The notes under the pieces: generated by a model | Seen by the model: the letters and a program-made list of their open reading frames with translations, nothing else | Told to the model about the DNA's origin: nothing | Databases searched by the model: none | Translations under genes and position numbers: made by a program | Shown here: positions 38,485-46,766 of the stretch, piece after piece | How the letters are laid out: each line of letters begins with the position of its first letter | Position numbering within the stretch: the stretch's first letter is position 1 | Assembly: GCA_965224415.1 (NCBI GenBank) | Contig: CBDCZB010000001.1 | Location: 186,001 to 250,000, forward strand | Reading direction: 5' to 3' | Length of the DNA stretch: 64,000 nt | From: DAOUJI01 sp965224415 | GTDB lineage: Bacteria > Chloroflexota > Dehalococcoidia > Lucifugimonadales > JAGWBF01

Positions 38485-39248
38485 AGGAGCGCCAAGACGC
38501 TTCCCCAGAGGAACAGCCTCAGGCCGCCGCGTCTGAGGGTTCCACGGCGGAGGAACCCAAGCCCCGCCAGAGGCGCCAGTCGACCCGGAGTGGAGCCGCT
38601 GCAGGCGGGACTGGAGCCAGAGGAGGTCGTCGGCGGGCGTCCGCGCGGGAAGAGACGCCCGAGCAGTCCGCCGTGGAAGAGGCCGCTCCGGTTGGTCTTC
38701 CCACGCCCAGGCTCAAGGAGCTGTGGCGCAATGAAGTGGTCCCCACGATGGTGCGGGAGATGGGTTACGAGAACGTCATGCAGGCGCCCCGTATCCACAA
38801 GATAGCGCTGAACGTGGGGCTTGGAGAGGCCCTCACCAACGGGCGAGCCATCGAAAGCGCCACCAACGACCTGACGACTATATCGGGACAGAAACCGGTC
38901 GTCACCCGAGCGCGCAAGTCCATAGCCGGGTTCAAGCTCAGGGAGGGCAACGCCGTCGGAATCACCGTAACCCTGCGGGGGGACCGGATGTACTACTTCT
39001 TCGACCGGCTTGTGAACATGGCGCTGCCCCGAATCAGAGACTTCCGGGGGGTGTCGTCCGCCAGCTTTGACGGTCGGGGAAACTACTCTATGGGAATACG
39101 TGAGCAAATCATCTTCCCGGAAATCGAGTACAATCGGATAGAGCGCATCAGGGGCTTCCAAGTTACTATAACCACGACGGCCAAGACCGACGCCGAGGGG
39201 TCGATGTTGCTTTCCCTGATGGGAATGCCGTTTGCACGTCAGAACTAG
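38454..39248 (+). CDS. rplE: 50S ribosomal protein L5 with ~82-residue N-terminal extension
   Basis: A 264-residue protein. The L5 domain starts at about residue 85 (PRLKELWRNEVVPTMV) and continues with RIHKIALNVGLGEALTNGRA, GQKPVVTRARKSIAGFKLRE and DFRGVSSASFDGRGNYSMGI; alone it has the normal 180 residues. The extension is low complexity, first acidic (EERQDASPEEQPQAA) then basic (RQRRQSTRSGAAAGG and RGGRRRASARE). No ATG lies between 38454 and the domain; a GTG near 38670 lacks a ribosome-binding site. The long form, overlapping rplX by 31 bp, is therefore preferred. Confidence 0.9.
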   Translation: MSTVRGDDNIEERQDASPEEQPQAAASEGSTAEEPKPRQRRQSTRSGAAAGGTGARGGRRRASAREETPEQSAVEEAAPVGLPTPRLKELWRNEVVPTMVREMGYENVMQAPRIHKIALNVGLGEALTNGRAIESATNDLTTISGQKPVVTRARKSIAGFKLREGNAVGITVTLRGDRMYYFFDRLVNMALPRIRDFRGVSSASFDGRGNYSMGIREQIIFPEIEYNRIERIRGFQVTITTTAKTDAEGSMLLSLMGMPFARQN

Positions 39249-39257
39249 AGGAGACCT

Positions 39258-39443
39258 TTGGCTAAGAAATCGCTAATCGAGAAGTGGAAGCGCACACCGA
39301 AGTTTCCGGTGCGGAAATACAACCGGTGCCACCGTTGTGGTCGTCCGAGAGCGTTCATACGCTATTTCGGACTGTGCCGCATTTGCATGAGGCAGTTGGC
39401 GCTGGTCGGTGAACTGCCTGGCGTGCGCAAGGCCAGCTGGTAG
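39258..39443 (+). CDS. rpsN: 30S ribosomal protein S14, zinc-binding type Z
   Basis: A 61-residue short S14 (MAKKSLIEKWKRTPKFPVRK) with Cys24, Cys27, Cys40 and Cys43 forming the zinc site, ending RQLALVGELPGVRKASW. Start is TTG at 39258 with AGGAGA upstream. The type Z form is standard in many Gram-positive and Chloroflexota operons. Confidence 0.95.
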   Translation: MAKKSLIEKWKRTPKFPVRKYNRCHRCGRPRAFIRYFGLCRICMRQLALVGELPGVRKASW

Positions 39444-39454
39444 ACTGGAGAGTT

Positions 39455-39853
39455 ATGCCGGTAACCGACCCCATAGCCGATATGTTAACCAGGATAAGGA
39501 ACGCTCAGCCGGTGAGGCATGAGTCGGTCACGATGCCTGTGTCCAAAATCAAGGTGGCCATAGCCAGGGTGCTGAAGGAAGAAGGATTCATCCGAGACTA
39601 CGACGTTCTGAGAGGTCAGCCCCAGGCGGTCCTCAGAATCCACCTCTCCTACAGGGAAAACCGGGAACCCGCTATCGGAGGTCTGAAGCGGGTAAGCAAG
39701 CCCGGCCTGAGGATCTACGTGGGCAAAGGGGAGATCCCCCGGATATATGGAGGCATGGGCGTCGCAGTCATGTCCACGTCCCAAGGAGTGATGACGGGCC
39801 GGCAGGCATGGCGTCAAGGCCTGGGAGGGGAGCTGCTCTGCTATGTCTGGTAA
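39455..39853 (+). CDS. rpsH: 30S ribosomal protein S8
   Basis: A 132-residue S8 with TDPIADMLTRIRNAQPVRHE, KIKVAIARVLKEEGFIRDYD and the C-terminal signature YGGMGVAVMSTSQGVMT. It organises the 16S central domain and, in other bacteria, represses spc translation. The end overlaps the rplF start by 11 bp. Confidence 0.96.
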   Translation: MPVTDPIADMLTRIRNAQPVRHESVTMPVSKIKVAIARVLKEEGFIRDYDVLRGQPQAVLRIHLSYRENREPAIGGLKRVSKPGLRIYVGKGEIPRIYGGMGVAVMSTSQGVMTGRQAWRQGLGGELLCYVW

Positions 39854-40421
39854 CGAAGGACGCAACGACAAGACTCTCTCGCGGATAGGCAGAAAGGCCA
39901 TCAAGGTCCCACAGGGAGTTCGGGTGGACTTGGGCGATGACCAGATCACTGTCCAAGGGCCCAAAGGCTCCCTTACCCAACCCCTCCACTCCGACGTGGT
40001 TGTAAGGATGGAAGATGGCGAGATTACGGTGGAACGGGTCTCGGCCAGGAAGTTCCACAGGTCGCTCCACGGCCTTACCCGCAGCCTGATTTCCAACGCA
40101 GTGACCGGAGTCACCGACGGCTACCGGAAGACGCTGGAGTTGATGGGCGTCGGGTACAGAGTCCAGCAGACCGGAGAAGGCATCACCCTCAACGTGGGAT
40201 ACAGCCACCCGGTGGAAGTCCAGCCGCTGGAGGGTGTCACTTTGACCGTCGAGGGCAACAATCGCGTGCACGTCGACGGCATCGACAAGCAGAAGGTGGG
40301 GGAAGTGGCCTCCACCATTCGCCGAGTGCGACCTCCCAACGCCTATAAGGAAAAGGGCATAAGATACGCTGGAGAAGTCCTTCGTCTAAAACCCGGGAAA
40401 GCCGCCGCAAGGAAGAGCTAG
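39843..40421 (+). CDS. rplF: 50S ribosomal protein L6
   Basis: A 192-residue L6, a duplicated fold. SRIGRKAIKVPQGVRVDLGD, LHGLTRSLISNAVTGVTDGY and the signature RRVRPPNAYKEKGIRYAGE are present. ATG lies within the rpsH 3' end (11-bp overlap), indicating coupling. About ten extra residues precede the usual start. Confidence 0.95.
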   Translation: MSGNEGRNDKTLSRIGRKAIKVPQGVRVDLGDDQITVQGPKGSLTQPLHSDVVVRMEDGEITVERVSARKFHRSLHGLTRSLISNAVTGVTDGYRKTLELMGVGYRVQQTGEGITLNVGYSHPVEVQPLEGVTLTVEGNNRVHVDGIDKQKVGEVASTIRRVRPPNAYKEKGIRYAGEVLRLKPGKAAARKS

Positions 40422-40444
40422 CAAAAAGATAGAGGCAAACCTGA

Positions 40445-40813
40445 ATGCCAAGAGAGAAGAATCCAAGGGACCTGCGGCTTGCCCGCCATAAGAGGGTCCG
40501 CAAGAAGGTGCACGGGACCCCCGAAAGGCCCCGACTGTGCGTATTTCGGAGTCTGAAGGCCATCTATGCACAGGTGGTCAACGACGCCGAGGGGCATACC
40601 GTCGCCGCGGCGTCAAGCCTGGAACCGGAGATCAAAGCCTCGGGATCGGGGCTGTCCAAGACTGAAGTGTCCAAGCTGGTTGGAAAGACCATAGCCCAGC
40701 GCACCAAGACAGCGGGAGCCTCAACGGTGGTGTTTGACCGGGGAGGATACTTGTACCACGGAAGAGTAAAAGCTTTGGCAGACGCTGCCAGAGAGGAAGG
40801 TCTCGTTTTCTAA
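40445..40813 (+). CDS. rplR: 50S ribosomal protein L18
   Basis: A 122-residue L18 that binds 5S rRNA. RLARHKRVRKKVHGTPERPR, LCVFRSLKAIYAQVVNDAEG and the C-terminal FDRGGYLYHGRVKALADAAR are typical. Stop and the rpsE ATG abut (TAAATG). Confidence 0.96.
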   Translation: MPREKNPRDLRLARHKRVRKKVHGTPERPRLCVFRSLKAIYAQVVNDAEGHTVAAASSLEPEIKASGSGLSKTEVSKLVGKTIAQRTKTAGASTVVFDRGGYLYHGRVKALADAAREEGLVF

Positions 40814-41329
40814 ATGGGTTTTAAGATCCCGGTGAATAAAGTGGATCCGACTGGCCTCGAGCTGACAGACCGCCTGGTGTTTACGAGGCGAATCGCCAAG
40901 GTGGTCAAGGGCGGCCGTCACCTGAGGTTCAACGGCCTGGTGGTCGTGGGCGATGGTGAAGGAGTTGTTGGAGCTGGTCTGGGCAAGGCCCAGGCGATTC
41001 CCGATGCTGTCAGAAAAGGAAACGCATTGGCGAGGAAGACCCTCATCAGGGTCCCGCTGAAGGGAAGCACCATACCCCAGGAGACCTATTCCAAAGTGGG
41101 CGCCTCCAAAGTCCTGATCAAGCCCGCCCCGGCCGGTACGGGGATAATCGCCGCCGGAGTTGTCCGGGCCGTTTTGGACTTGGCGGGGGTGAAAGACGCT
41201 GTGGCTAAGTCCCTGGGTTCCAGAAATCCCATAAACGTAGTGTACGCCACGTTGGACGCGCTCCAGAAGATAAAGGACCCGGTCGAAGAGATGGCCAAGC
41301 GCAGAGGAACTAACCGGGAAGCGGCCTAA
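40814..41329 (+). CDS. rpsE: 30S ribosomal protein S5
   Basis: A 171-residue S5 with TDRLVFTRRIAKVVKGGRHL (double-stranded RNA-binding signature), GLVVVGDGEGVVGAGLGKAQ and VYATLDALQKIKDPVEEMAK. It contributes to decoding fidelity. Length is normal. Confidence 0.96.
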   Translation: MGFKIPVNKVDPTGLELTDRLVFTRRIAKVVKGGRHLRFNGLVVVGDGEGVVGAGLGKAQAIPDAVRKGNALARKTLIRVPLKGSTIPQETYSKVGASKVLIKPAPAGTGIIAAGVVRAVLDLAGVKDAVAKSLGSRNPINVVYATLDALQKIKDPVEEMAKRRGTNREAA

Positions 41330-41347
41330 GGCGAAGGATTTGTACAC

Positions 41348-41548
41348 ATGGCTCAAATAAAGATAACTTGGAAGAGAAGCTGCATCGGCCGGAAGCAGAA
41401 CCAGCGGCGAGTAATAGAGGCGTTGGGGCTTAAGAGGCTTTCCCATTCGGTCGTTCGGCACGACACTCCCACCATCAGAGGGATGGTGAACGTCGTTCAA
41501 CATCTGGTGGAAGTTGAGGAGATCAACCCTGAAACCCCATCCGACTAG
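41348..41548 (+). CDS. rpmD: 50S ribosomal protein L30
   Basis: A 66-residue L30: AQIKITWKRSCIGRKQNQRR, VIEALGLKRLSHSVVRHDTP and TIRGMVNVVQHLVEVEEI. It follows rpsE by 18 bp and precedes rplO after a 99-bp gap that holds no other gene. Confidence 0.94.
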   Translation: MAQIKITWKRSCIGRKQNQRRVIEALGLKRLSHSVVRHDTPTIRGMVNVVQHLVEVEEINPETPSD

Positions 41549-41647
41549 AGGAAGTCCCTACGTGGGAAGACGTTAAGGGAACGTCCGAGACTTCGGGAGC
41601 CAGGTCAAGATGGGTAAGACGGAAACGAAAGGCAGGCAGTCCAAGAA

Positions 41648-42091
41648 ATGATGGAGCATCAGGCAACTCCGGCGCCGGGTTCCCGCCGTAAGCGAAAGCG
41701 GATTGGGAGAGGCGACTCCAGCGGCCACGGCAGCTACGCCGGCCGGGGAATGAAGGGGCAGAAGTCCCGCTCGGGCGGAGGCGTCAGGCCTGGGTTCGAG
41801 GGCGGGCAGTTGCCTTTGATCAAAGGGCTTCCCATGAGGAGGGGCTTCACCAACATCTTCAAGACGGAATACCACCTCGTCAAACTGGAGGAGTTGGGCG
41901 GGTTGCCCCAAGACACGGTGATCACTCCCGAGACCCTGGTGGGAATGGGTTTTCTAAGGAAGATAAAGCATCAAGTCAAAGTTCTGGGCAACGGCGACTT
42001 GGACGTAGCGCTGAAGGTTTCGGCCCACAAGTTCACCAAGGCGGCGAGGGAGAAGATCGAGGCGGCGGGCGGAAGTGTGGAGGTCCTATAA
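41648..42091 (+). CDS. rplO: 50S ribosomal protein L15
   Basis: A 147-residue L15 with the basic Gly-rich N-terminus (PGSRRKRKRIGRGDSSGHGS, AGRGMKGQKSRSGGG) and the C-terminal signature KVLGNGDLDVALKVSAHKFT. Two ATG codons in tandem (41648 and 41651) are possible starts. A late-assembly 50S protein. Confidence 0.95.
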   Translation: MMEHQATPAPGSRRKRKRIGRGDSSGHGSYAGRGMKGQKSRSGGGVRPGFEGGQLPLIKGLPMRRGFTNIFKTEYHLVKLEELGGLPQDTVITPETLVGMGFLRKIKHQVKVLGNGDLDVALKVSAHKFTKAAREKIEAAGGSVEVL

Positions 42092-42094
42092 GCC

Positions 42095-43420
42095 ATGATG
42101 GCCCAGGAGGCGGAAGGCCGTCCTAAGTTACTTCAAGCCGCCATAGACGCCTTCCGGGTACCCGACCTAAGAGCGAAGATTCTCTTCACGCTGGCCATGC
42201 TGGGCGTGTTCCGGTTCATGGCTCAGGTTCCCATACCCGGCATCAACCGTGACAGCCTGGACGCCCTGTTCGAAAGCAGTCAGCTTCTGGGCTTTTTGAA
42301 CCTCTTCAGCGGCGGAGCTCTGGAGAATATGAGCGTGGCCGCCCTCGGAGTGTTCCCCTACATCACTTCATCCATCGTCATGCAGTTGCTGGTCCCGGTC
42401 GTGCCTGCTCTGCAGCGCATATCCAGAGACGGGGAGTCCGGACGCCAGAAGATAAACAGAATAGTCCACTTCGCCACCGTTCCCATAGCCCTGGCCCAGG
42501 GGTACGGCCAACTTCAGCTGGTGCAGTCGGCCGGCGTAATCAGCGGCGTCTGGTCAGGCCCCGGCGACGGCAATCTGGTGGCCACTGTGGCAATGCTGGC
42601 GTCCCTCACCGCAGGCACCATGTTCCTTGTGTGGCTTGGAGAGCTAATTACCGAGCGGGGAATAGGAAACGGAATATCGCTGATAATATTCGCTGGAATC
42701 GTGGCTGGGTTTCCTGGCCTCATATCCCAGGCTTCGGACCAGACCAACGCCCTCGGAATCATCTGGCTGGCCATCATCGGACTGCTGATCGTCGCCTTAA
42801 TCGTAGTGTTTACCGAGGCCCATCGGCGGATACCCGTCCAATATGGCCGGAGCATCTTCCGGGGCGGCAGAATGTACCGGCAGACCGGCTCGACGTATCT
42901 GCCCCTGCGGATAAACTCCGCGGGAATGATCCCCGTCATATTCGCCTCGTCGGTGGCCATTCTGCCCGCCACTATGGCCAGCTTCCTGGGTGTGCGGGGT
43001 GACTGGGTGGGGAACATAGCCAACTCCCTGGCCGACTGGTTCGACCCTTCCAGGTTCGTCTATTGGGTGCTGGCCTTCATACTGGTGGTGCTGTTCACCT
43101 TCTTCTATACTCTGGTGGTCTTCCAGCAGCAGAATTTGGCCGACAATCTCCAGAAGAACGGGGGCTTCGTGCCGGGCATCCGCCCGGGCAGGCCCACCCA
43201 GGAGTACCTCAACCGGGTCATACTGCGTTTGACGTGGGGAGGCGCCCTGTTCCTGGGGTTCGTATTCATAGTGCCCTATTTCGCCGCTCTGCTCACGGAC
43301 GTGCAGGCGATCCAGCTGCCCAGCATTAGCCTGCTCATTATGGTGGGCGTGGGCCTGGACACTCTGAGGCAGCTTGAAGCCCAGCTGCTGATGAGAAACT
43401 ACGAAGGGTTCTTGAGGTAA
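42095..43420 (+). CDS. secY: Protein translocase subunit SecY
   Basis: A 441-residue, ten-helix channel of the Sec translocon. The N-terminal KILFTLAMLGVFRFMAQVPI begins helix 1. NLFSGGALENMSVAALGVFP is the plug region, and LVPVVPALQRISRDGESGRQ, GIGNGISLIIFAGIVAG and NLQKNGGFVPGIRPGRPTQE are diagnostic. Its place between rplO and adk is the usual one. Start at 42095 follows rplO by 3 bp. Confidence 0.97.
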   Translation: MMAQEAEGRPKLLQAAIDAFRVPDLRAKILFTLAMLGVFRFMAQVPIPGINRDSLDALFESSQLLGFLNLFSGGALENMSVAALGVFPYITSSIVMQLLVPVVPALQRISRDGESGRQKINRIVHFATVPIALAQGYGQLQLVQSAGVISGVWSGPGDGNLVATVAMLASLTAGTMFLVWLGELITERGIGNGISLIIFAGIVAGFPGLISQASDQTNALGIIWLAIIGLLIVALIVVFTEAHRRIPVQYGRSIFRGGRMYRQTGSTYLPLRINSAGMIPVIFASSVAILPATMASFLGVRGDWVGNIANSLADWFDPSRFVYWVLAFILVVLFTFFYTLVVFQQQNLADNLQKNGGFVPGIRPGRPTQEYLNRVILRLTWGGALFLGFVFIVPYFAALLTDVQAIQLPSISLLIMVGVGLDTLRQLEAQLLMRNYEGFLR

Positions 43421-43426
43421 ATCACC

Positions 43427-44101
43427 GTGGCGACGTCGGAGATCAGTCTGGCCAGGAGAGTCGTGCTGTTGGGGCCGCCGGGCGCCGGTAAAGGCACCCA
43501 GGCCAAGCAGATACTGGACGCCATCCCCGGTGTCAGCCACATCTCGACGGGCGACCTCTTCCGCCGACACCAACGGGAAGGGACGGAGCTTGGCAAGAAG
43601 GCGGCCGAATACATGAGTCAGGGCGCCCTTGTTCCCGACGAGGTTACGATCGCTATGGTGCTGAATCAGACGCTGCCTCCCGATAGCCCTGATGGGTTTC
43701 TCTTGGATGGGTTCCCGAGGAACCTCAATCAGGCCCAGTCTCTCGACGACGCTCTCAACAGTGAGTCCATCGGAATTGACCGTGTAGTCCACATGATGGT
43801 TCCAGTGGAGGAGCTCGTTAAGCGCCTGGGAGGGCGGATGATATGCAGGCAGTGCCAGGTCCCGTACCACCGGGACAACGCTCCGCCTAAGGCTGAGGGG
43901 GTCTGCGACTCCTGTGGAGGCGAGGTGTATCAAAGGGACGACGACAAGCCGGAAGCGATAAGGACCCGGATCCAGGTCTACCAAAACGAGACCCAGCCTC
44001 TGGTCGACTATTATCGGCAACAGGGTAACATCGTGGACGTGGACGGAATAGGCCCCGTGGAAGAAGTGAAGGTTCGTCTTATGGAGGCGCTCAAGATATA
44101 G
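43427..44101 (+). CDS. adk: Adenylate kinase, zinc-lid type
   Basis: A 224-residue kinase that interconverts AMP, ADP and ATP. P-loop GPPGAGKGT (16-24), AMP-binding STGDLFR, FLLDGFPRNLNQA, and a zinc-binding LID with Cys140, Cys143, Cys160 and Cys163. Start is GTG at 43427, six bp after secY. The zinc lid is typical of Gram-positive-like and thermophile lineages. Confidence 0.96.
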   Translation: MATSEISLARRVVLLGPPGAGKGTQAKQILDAIPGVSHISTGDLFRRHQREGTELGKKAAEYMSQGALVPDEVTIAMVLNQTLPPDSPDGFLLDGFPRNLNQAQSLDDALNSESIGIDRVVHMMVPVEELVKRLGGRMICRQCQVPYHRDNAPPKAEGVCDSCGGEVYQRDDDKPEAIRTRIQVYQNETQPLVDYYRQQGNIVDVDGIGPVEEVKVRLMEALKI

Positions 44102-44131
44102 TCTGGTGTTGTAGCAAGGGCCCAGGGTTAG

Positions 44132-44140
44132 TGGTAGAAT
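44132..44140 (+). promoter_or_regulatory. Extended -10 promoter upstream of map
   Basis: TGGTAGAAT (44132-44140) fits TGn-TAnAAT; no well-spaced -35 is visible. It would give an internal start and a leader of about 55 nt before map, in the one 100-bp gap in this part of the operon. Confidence 0.4.
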
Positions 44141-44201
44141 GAACAACAGAAAAATTGAAACAGCGTCCAACTCCAGCTCCCCATACAGTGGAGGCATAAC
44201 C

Positions 44202-44942
44202 ATGAAGTCTGCCAGGGAGTTGGAATCCATGCGCAAGGCAGGCGCAGTGGTCGGAGCAACCCTGTCCACTCTTCGCGAGTCGGTGAAGCCAGGGATGCGG
44301 ACCAGGGACTTGGACGCCATTGCCAGCAGGGAGATCAAGAGACTCGGAGCAAAGCCCGCCTTCAAGGGATACAGGGGCTTTCCCGCCACCATTTGCACCT
44401 CGCTGAACGAACAGATCGTTCACGGCATACCCGGTGACAGTACGCTTCAAGAAGGCGACCTAATAAAGATGGACGTGGGCGCCGTGGTGGAGGGTTTCAT
44501 AGGAGACGCCGCCATCACGGTGGGAGTCGGAAACATTACCAAAGAGGCGGAGGACCTGATAGAAGCCACTAGGGAGTCCCTCTGGGAGGGGATAAAAGCC
44601 GTTCATGACGGAGGCCGCGTGGGAGACGTAGGAAACGCTGTCCAGGAGTATGCGGAAGCCAGAGGGTACAGCGTCGTCCGGGAGTACGTGGGCCACGGCA
44701 TCGGTCGTTTCCTCCACGAGGACCCCCAGGTGCCCAACTATGGCCCAGGGGGCAGAGGCGCAGTCCTGAGAAACGGAATGACCATCGCCATCGAACCCAT
44801 GTTGAATATGGGCGGTTGGAAGACTCGTGTGCTGGACGACCATTGGACGGTGGTTACGGCAGACGGCGAACTCTCCGCCCACTATGAGCACACTATAGCC
44901 ATCACGGCCGATGGCATAGAGGTGCTGACTAAAGAGAGGTGA
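44202..44942 (+). CDS. map: Methionine aminopeptidase, type I
   Basis: A 246-residue enzyme removing the initiator Met. It shows KSARELESMRKAGAVVGATL, FPATICTSLNEQIVHGIPGD with a catalytic His, MDVGAVVEGFIGDAAITVGV with two metal Asp, REYVGHGIGRFLHEDPQVPN with metal His, and IAIEPMLNMG and HYEHTIAIT with metal Glu residues. The frame is open 21 codons upstream, but GGAGG precedes the ATG at 44202. Confidence 0.96.
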   Translation: MKSARELESMRKAGAVVGATLSTLRESVKPGMRTRDLDAIASREIKRLGAKPAFKGYRGFPATICTSLNEQIVHGIPGDSTLQEGDLIKMDVGAVVEGFIGDAAITVGVGNITKEAEDLIEATRESLWEGIKAVHDGGRVGDVGNAVQEYAEARGYSVVREYVGHGIGRFLHEDPQVPNYGPGGRGAVLRNGMTIAIEPMLNMGGWKTRVLDDHWTVVTADGELSAHYEHTIAITADGIEVLTKER

Positions 44943-44959
44943 CGGGACACAAAGGACTT

Positions 44960-45178
44960 ATGGCAAAAAAAGAAGCAATAGAGGTGGAAGCCAGCGTTGA
45001 GGAAGCCCTGCCCAACGGAATGTTCAGGGTGAAGCTTCCCAACGAGCATAAGGTGTTGGCCCACGTATCGGGGAAGATACGGCTCCACTTTATACGTGTG
45101 CTGCCGGGGGACAGAGTCCTGGTTGAACTCTCCCCTTACGATCTATCCAGGGGACGGATAACTTACAGGTTCAAGTAG
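44960..45178 (+). CDS. infA: Translation initiation factor IF-1
   Basis: A 72-residue OB-fold factor: KKEAIEVEASVEEALPNGMF, RVKLPNEHKVLAHVSGKIRL and SPYDLSRGRITYRFK. AAAGGA precedes the ATG at 44960. A GTG at 44939 overlapping map is open in frame but outside the family consensus. Standard gene order before rpmJ. Confidence 0.96.
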   Translation: MAKKEAIEVEASVEEALPNGMFRVKLPNEHKVLAHVSGKIRLHFIRVLPGDRVLVELSPYDLSRGRITYRFK

Positions 45179-45179
45179 T

Positions 45180-45293
45180 ATGAGAGTACGAGCATCGGTA
45201 AAACCGCGCTGCAACAAGTGCAGGATAATCAAGCGCAAAGGGATTATCCGGGTGATATGCGTCAACGTGAGGCACGTCCAACGTCAGGGGTAG
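45180..45293 (+). CDS. rpmJ: 50S ribosomal protein L36
   Basis: A 37-residue protein read directly from the sequence: MRVRASVKPRCNKCRIIKRK followed by GIIRVICVNVRHVQRQG. Cys11, Cys14, Cys27 and His32 are the zinc ligands of the C+ form. It begins one base after the infA stop and precedes rpsM, its usual place. Confidence 0.96.
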   Translation: MRVRASVKPRCNKCRIIKRKGIIRVICVNVRHVQRQG

Positions 45294-45343
45294 CCTGCGG
45301 GACGGCTTCCGCAATGTTGACCGGCGCCAGCTAGGAGGATGAC

Positions 45344-45736
45344 ATGGTCCGTGTGGCCGGAGTAGACATACCCGACGGAAAGCGGGTGGACGTGGCCTTG
45401 CGCCGCATCTATGGCATTGGCCCTGTGATGGCCAAGGAGATACTGGCGCGGGCGGACATAGAAGGCGAACCCAAGCCCAAGATCACCGAGCTGTCGGAAG
45501 CGGAAATCGACCGGCTGCGGGAAATCATCGACAAAGAGTACAAGGTGGAAGGCGATCTCAGGCGTGAAGTGACGATGAACGTCCGAAGGCTCATAGAAAT
45601 CGGCTCCACGCGCGGGCTGCGCCACCGGCGCGGACTGCCCGTCAGAGGACAGAGGACTCGCACAAACGCACGTACTCGCAAGGGACCCAGAAGGACCGTC
45701 GCCGGACGCGGACGCCGGACCGGCGGCAAGAAGTAG
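45344..45736 (+). CDS. rpsM: 30S ribosomal protein S13
   Basis: A 130-residue S13 with VRVAGVDIPDGKRVDVALRR, IYGIGPVMAKEILARADIEG and the signature GLRHRRGLPVRGQRTRTNAR. The basic C-terminal tail contacts P-site tRNA. TAGGAGGA precedes the ATG. Confidence 0.97.
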   Translation: MVRVAGVDIPDGKRVDVALRRIYGIGPVMAKEILARADIEGEPKPKITELSEAEIDRLREIIDKEYKVEGDLRREVTMNVRRLIEIGSTRGLRHRRGLPVRGQRTRTNARTRKGPRRTVAGRGRRTGGKK

Positions 45737-45746
45737 AGGAGGCCTC

Positions 45747-46130
45747 ATGGCCAGACCGCGAACACGCAGAAGAGAAAGAAGGTCGGTTCCCCGGGGGAAG
45801 GCGTACATACACTCGACCTTCAACAACACTTTGGTCACTCTGACCGACCCGCAGGGTGCGGTCATTGTCTCGTCCAGCGCTGGAACGTCCGGCTTTAAGG
45901 GGTCGAGAAAGGGCACGGCTTTTGCGGCCCAGAGGGCCGCCGAGCAGGCCGCTCGCAGAGGCATGGACCACGGGCTGCGTCTCATAGACGTTCTCATCAA
46001 AGGCCCAGGTGCGGGCAGAGAGGCCGCCATTAGGTCTCTACAGGCCGCCGGGCTCACGATAAGCAGCATTCGGGACGTTACTCCCATACCCCACAATGGG
46101 TGCAGGCCTCCCAAGAGAAGAAGGGTGTAG
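45747..46130 (+). CDS. rpsK: 30S ribosomal protein S11
   Basis: A 127-residue S11 with AYIHSTFNNTLVTLTDPQGA, SSAGTSGFKGSRKGTAFAAQ and the C-terminal signature TPIPHNGCRPPKRRRV. Gene order rpsM-rpsK-rpsD-rpoA-rplQ is the canonical alpha operon. Confidence 0.97.
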   Translation: MARPRTRRRERRSVPRGKAYIHSTFNNTLVTLTDPQGAVIVSSSAGTSGFKGSRKGTAFAAQRAAEQAARRGMDHGLRLIDVLIKGPGAGREAAIRSLQAAGLTISSIRDVTPIPHNGCRPPKRRRV

Positions 46131-46135
46131 ATAGT

Positions 46136-46762
46136 ATGGCGCGATATACCGGACCGGTTTGCAGGCTGTGCCGCAGGGCTGGGGGAAAGCTCATGCTCAA
46201 AGGCGAACGTTGCTACACGCCGCGCTGCGCCATCGAACGGCGGCGCACTCCTCCAGGCAACCAGTCAACCCGCAGACGGCGCACCTCGGACCATGGCGTC
46301 CAGCTTAGAGAAAAGCAAAAGGCCAGGCAAATCTATGGCGTCATGGAGAAGCAGTTCCGCCGCTACATGGATGAGGCCTTCAAAAAGCCAGGCGCAACAG
46401 GCCAATACTTGATGGAGATTCTCGAGCGGCGATTGGACAACGTCGTATTCAGACTGGGGTTCGCAGACTCGAGGAACCAGGCGCGGCAGCTTGTCCTCCA
46501 CGGACACTTCAACGTAAACGGCAAAAAGACGACCATCCCTTCCGTTATGGTAAAGGCCGGAGATGTCATATCATGGCAGGAGTCTCGAAAGTCCAAGGAC
46601 TTCTATACGGCGTTGACTCACGACATTCCCAAGAGGCCGATACCTCAATGGATTCGTCTTGACCTGGAAAACATGACAGGCACCGTGAACAACCTGCCCA
46701 CAGAGGAAGATCTGGAGTCTGCGATAGACACCCGTCTCATAGTGGAGTTCTACTCGAGGTAA
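46136..46762 (+). CDS. rpsD: 30S ribosomal protein S4, zinc-binding form
   Basis: A 208-residue S4. MARYTGPVCRLCRRAGGKLM and GERCYTPRCAIERR carry four Cys for a zinc finger (C+ form). The S4 domain (LERRLDNVVFRLGFADSRNQ, RQLVLHGHFNVNGKKTTIPS) follows. The homology and ATG at 46136 set the start; the frame is open a further 12 codons upstream. Confidence 0.96.
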   Translation: MARYTGPVCRLCRRAGGKLMLKGERCYTPRCAIERRRTPPGNQSTRRRRTSDHGVQLREKQKARQIYGVMEKQFRRYMDEAFKKPGATGQYLMEILERRLDNVVFRLGFADSRNQARQLVLHGHFNVNGKKTTIPSVMVKAGDVISWQESRKSKDFYTALTHDIPKRPIPQWIRLDLENMTGTVNNLPTEEDLESAIDTRLIVEFYSR

Positions 46763-46766
46763 AGCA

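Noticed and set aside
42797..44398. Minus-strand open frame of about 530 codons
   Set aside because: Runs antisense through secY, adk and map, all clearly real; no ribosome-binding site or domain.
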